From Thermofilum sp. (GTDB lineage: Archaea; Thermoproteota; Thermoprotei; Thermofilales; Thermofilaceae), in assembly GCA_020832965.1 (NCBI GenBank), contig JAJHRM010000037.1:1-14606 (forward strand): a stretch of DNA of 14,606 bases, in the 5' to 3' direction. The notes under the pieces were generated by a model. That model did no database searches and was not told where the DNA came from. It saw only the letters and a list, made by a program, of their open reading frames with translations. Positions 13,875 to 14,606 of the stretch are shown here, piece by piece. Both the position numbers and the translations under genes were made by a program. How positions within the stretch are numbered: position 1 is the stretch's first letter; every line of letters starts with the position of its first letter.

Positions 13875-14604
13875 CTAATTGACGGGTAATTTTGGTATAA
13901 GTCTCCCCTGAATGTACTTTACTTTGTGACTTTCGGATTCGTCCTCAAGAAATCTTGAAACCTCTGGGGGGAGCATTTTCCACTGCCAGAATCGCCATGA
14001 AAACTTTTCTACCTGTTATTTTTTCTACGAATTCTACGTCTTCAAGAAGCTTTTCGAGCTCTTTTCTAGCCTCTTCAATCGTAGATATGTAGGTCGTTAC
14101 CTGTCCACTACAAGTGGGTCAGAATTAAAAATGTCAATTTCTCGCAACGTTTCGCCATAGAGTAGCTTTACACTAGCCGAAACCTTTATTTTCTCTCCTG
14201 GCACCCCACCCACACGCAGGCATTTCCTCGACAAAGGAAGCCACAAAGTCGTTGAGAGTTACTCCAACAGTTTTGGCAAGGGTTGCAATGGCCTTCTCTA
14301 AACCTGTAGCCCTATTCTCAAGCTTGGAAAATCTATCGTCTAGCCTGGCATAGTTCTCGTTTAACCTTTCGATTTCCTGCCCTAACTTATCCTGCCCCTC
14401 GCGGAGAGACTTCAGCTCTTCCAAGATTTTGTTTTGATACTCTTCCAAGCTCCTAATTTCTTCGAGAATCTTTTCGAACTTCTTATCGTGTTCATCAAAT
14501 CGCTGTAGAATCTCGGATAATCCCAAGTAGCCTGCCACTGTATACCTGAACTCCTTGTCTTTTTCTAGTAGCTCCAAAAACTGTTTCCTAAGTCTACCTG
14601 ACAA
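13875..14604 (-). pseudogene. Coiled-coil / PD-(D/E)XK-like (DUF3782-type) gene with three frameshifts
   Basis: The first frame (from a TTG at 14604, or from outside the window) gives an N-terminal EFRYTVAGYLGLSEIL motif. A long Glu/Lys/Leu heptad coiled coil follows (about residues 40-110), then VGVTLNDFVASFVEEM, ending at 14173. Protein similarity continues in three further frames. Frame 2 (about 14205 to 14097) reads GEKIKVSASVKLLYGETLRE then IDIFNSDPLVV. Frame 3 (to about 13968) reads VTTYISTIEEARKELEKLL and KVFMAILAVENAPP. Frame 4 (to the TAG at 13875) reads EVSRFLEDESES and ends IPKLPVN. The ID-x-FNSDPLVV-x-x-VTTY pattern resembles the D...ExT core of archaeal coiled-coil nuclease-fold proteins. 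The three shifts lie near 14205-14220, 14097-14108 and a G6 run at 13966-13971. Confidence 0.7.
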
Positions 14605-14606
14605 GT

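Noticed and set aside
1..14606. CRISPR arrays, tRNA or rRNA genes, insertion sequences with terminal repeats
   Set aside because: I saw no regularly spaced repeats, no cloverleaf-like segment and no transposase in reading either strand; a covariance-model scan was not possible here.

Overview
The window looks like a chromosomal segment from a thermophilic crenarchaeon, most like the Thermofilum/Thermoproteales group. The reasons are an archaeal HerA-Mre11-Rad50 operon, TATA-type promoters with leaderless or very short leaders, heavy use of AGG/AGA arginine codons and of GTG/TTG starts, a VapBC pair, and a stand-alone LigD-type 3'-phosphoesterase. The species is an inference; no rRNA or other marker is present.

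Layout. (1) 1-4627: a plus-strand DNA-end-processing operon, herA (5' end outside the window), mre11 and rad50, with genes abutting or overlapping. Rad50 has a hydrophobic hairpin of about 39 residues at the exact middle of its coiled coil where the Cys-x-x-Cys zinc hook should be, and the protein has no cysteine at all. (2) 4628-5435: a graveyard of minus-strand fragments: the 3' end of an unidentified gene, a PIN-domain (VapC) gene broken by two frameshifts, and the last 43 codons of a second livF. (3) 5436-7102: a divergent pair, a single-domain protoglobin-like haem sensor (minus) and a D-2-hydroxyacid dehydrogenase (plus). (4) 7322-12094: a complete, tightly coupled five-gene branched-chain amino acid (Liv/HAAT) ABC importer operon, livJ-livH-livM-livG-livF. 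(5) 12095-14606: an eroded accessory region: vapB with an inverted repeat at its promoter, a frameshifted vapC, an unidentified open remnant, an intact LigD-type phosphoesterase, two gene-end fragments, and a coiled-coil/nuclease-like gene carrying three frameshifts at the right edge.

How the parts work together. HerA, Mre11 and Rad50 should resect double-strand breaks. The nuclease NurA that normally completes this set is not in the window; the position after rad50 holds debris. The Liv operon imports an amphipathic or branched-chain amino acid (exact ligand unknown) and has its own promoter. The LigD-like phosphoesterase would clean 3' ends, but no Ku or ligase is nearby. Every broken gene lies in the two accessory stretches flanking the globin-dehydrogenase-liv block, while all housekeeping genes are intact. 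This argues for real decay rather than poor sequence, though two frameshifts sit in or next to short homopolymers.
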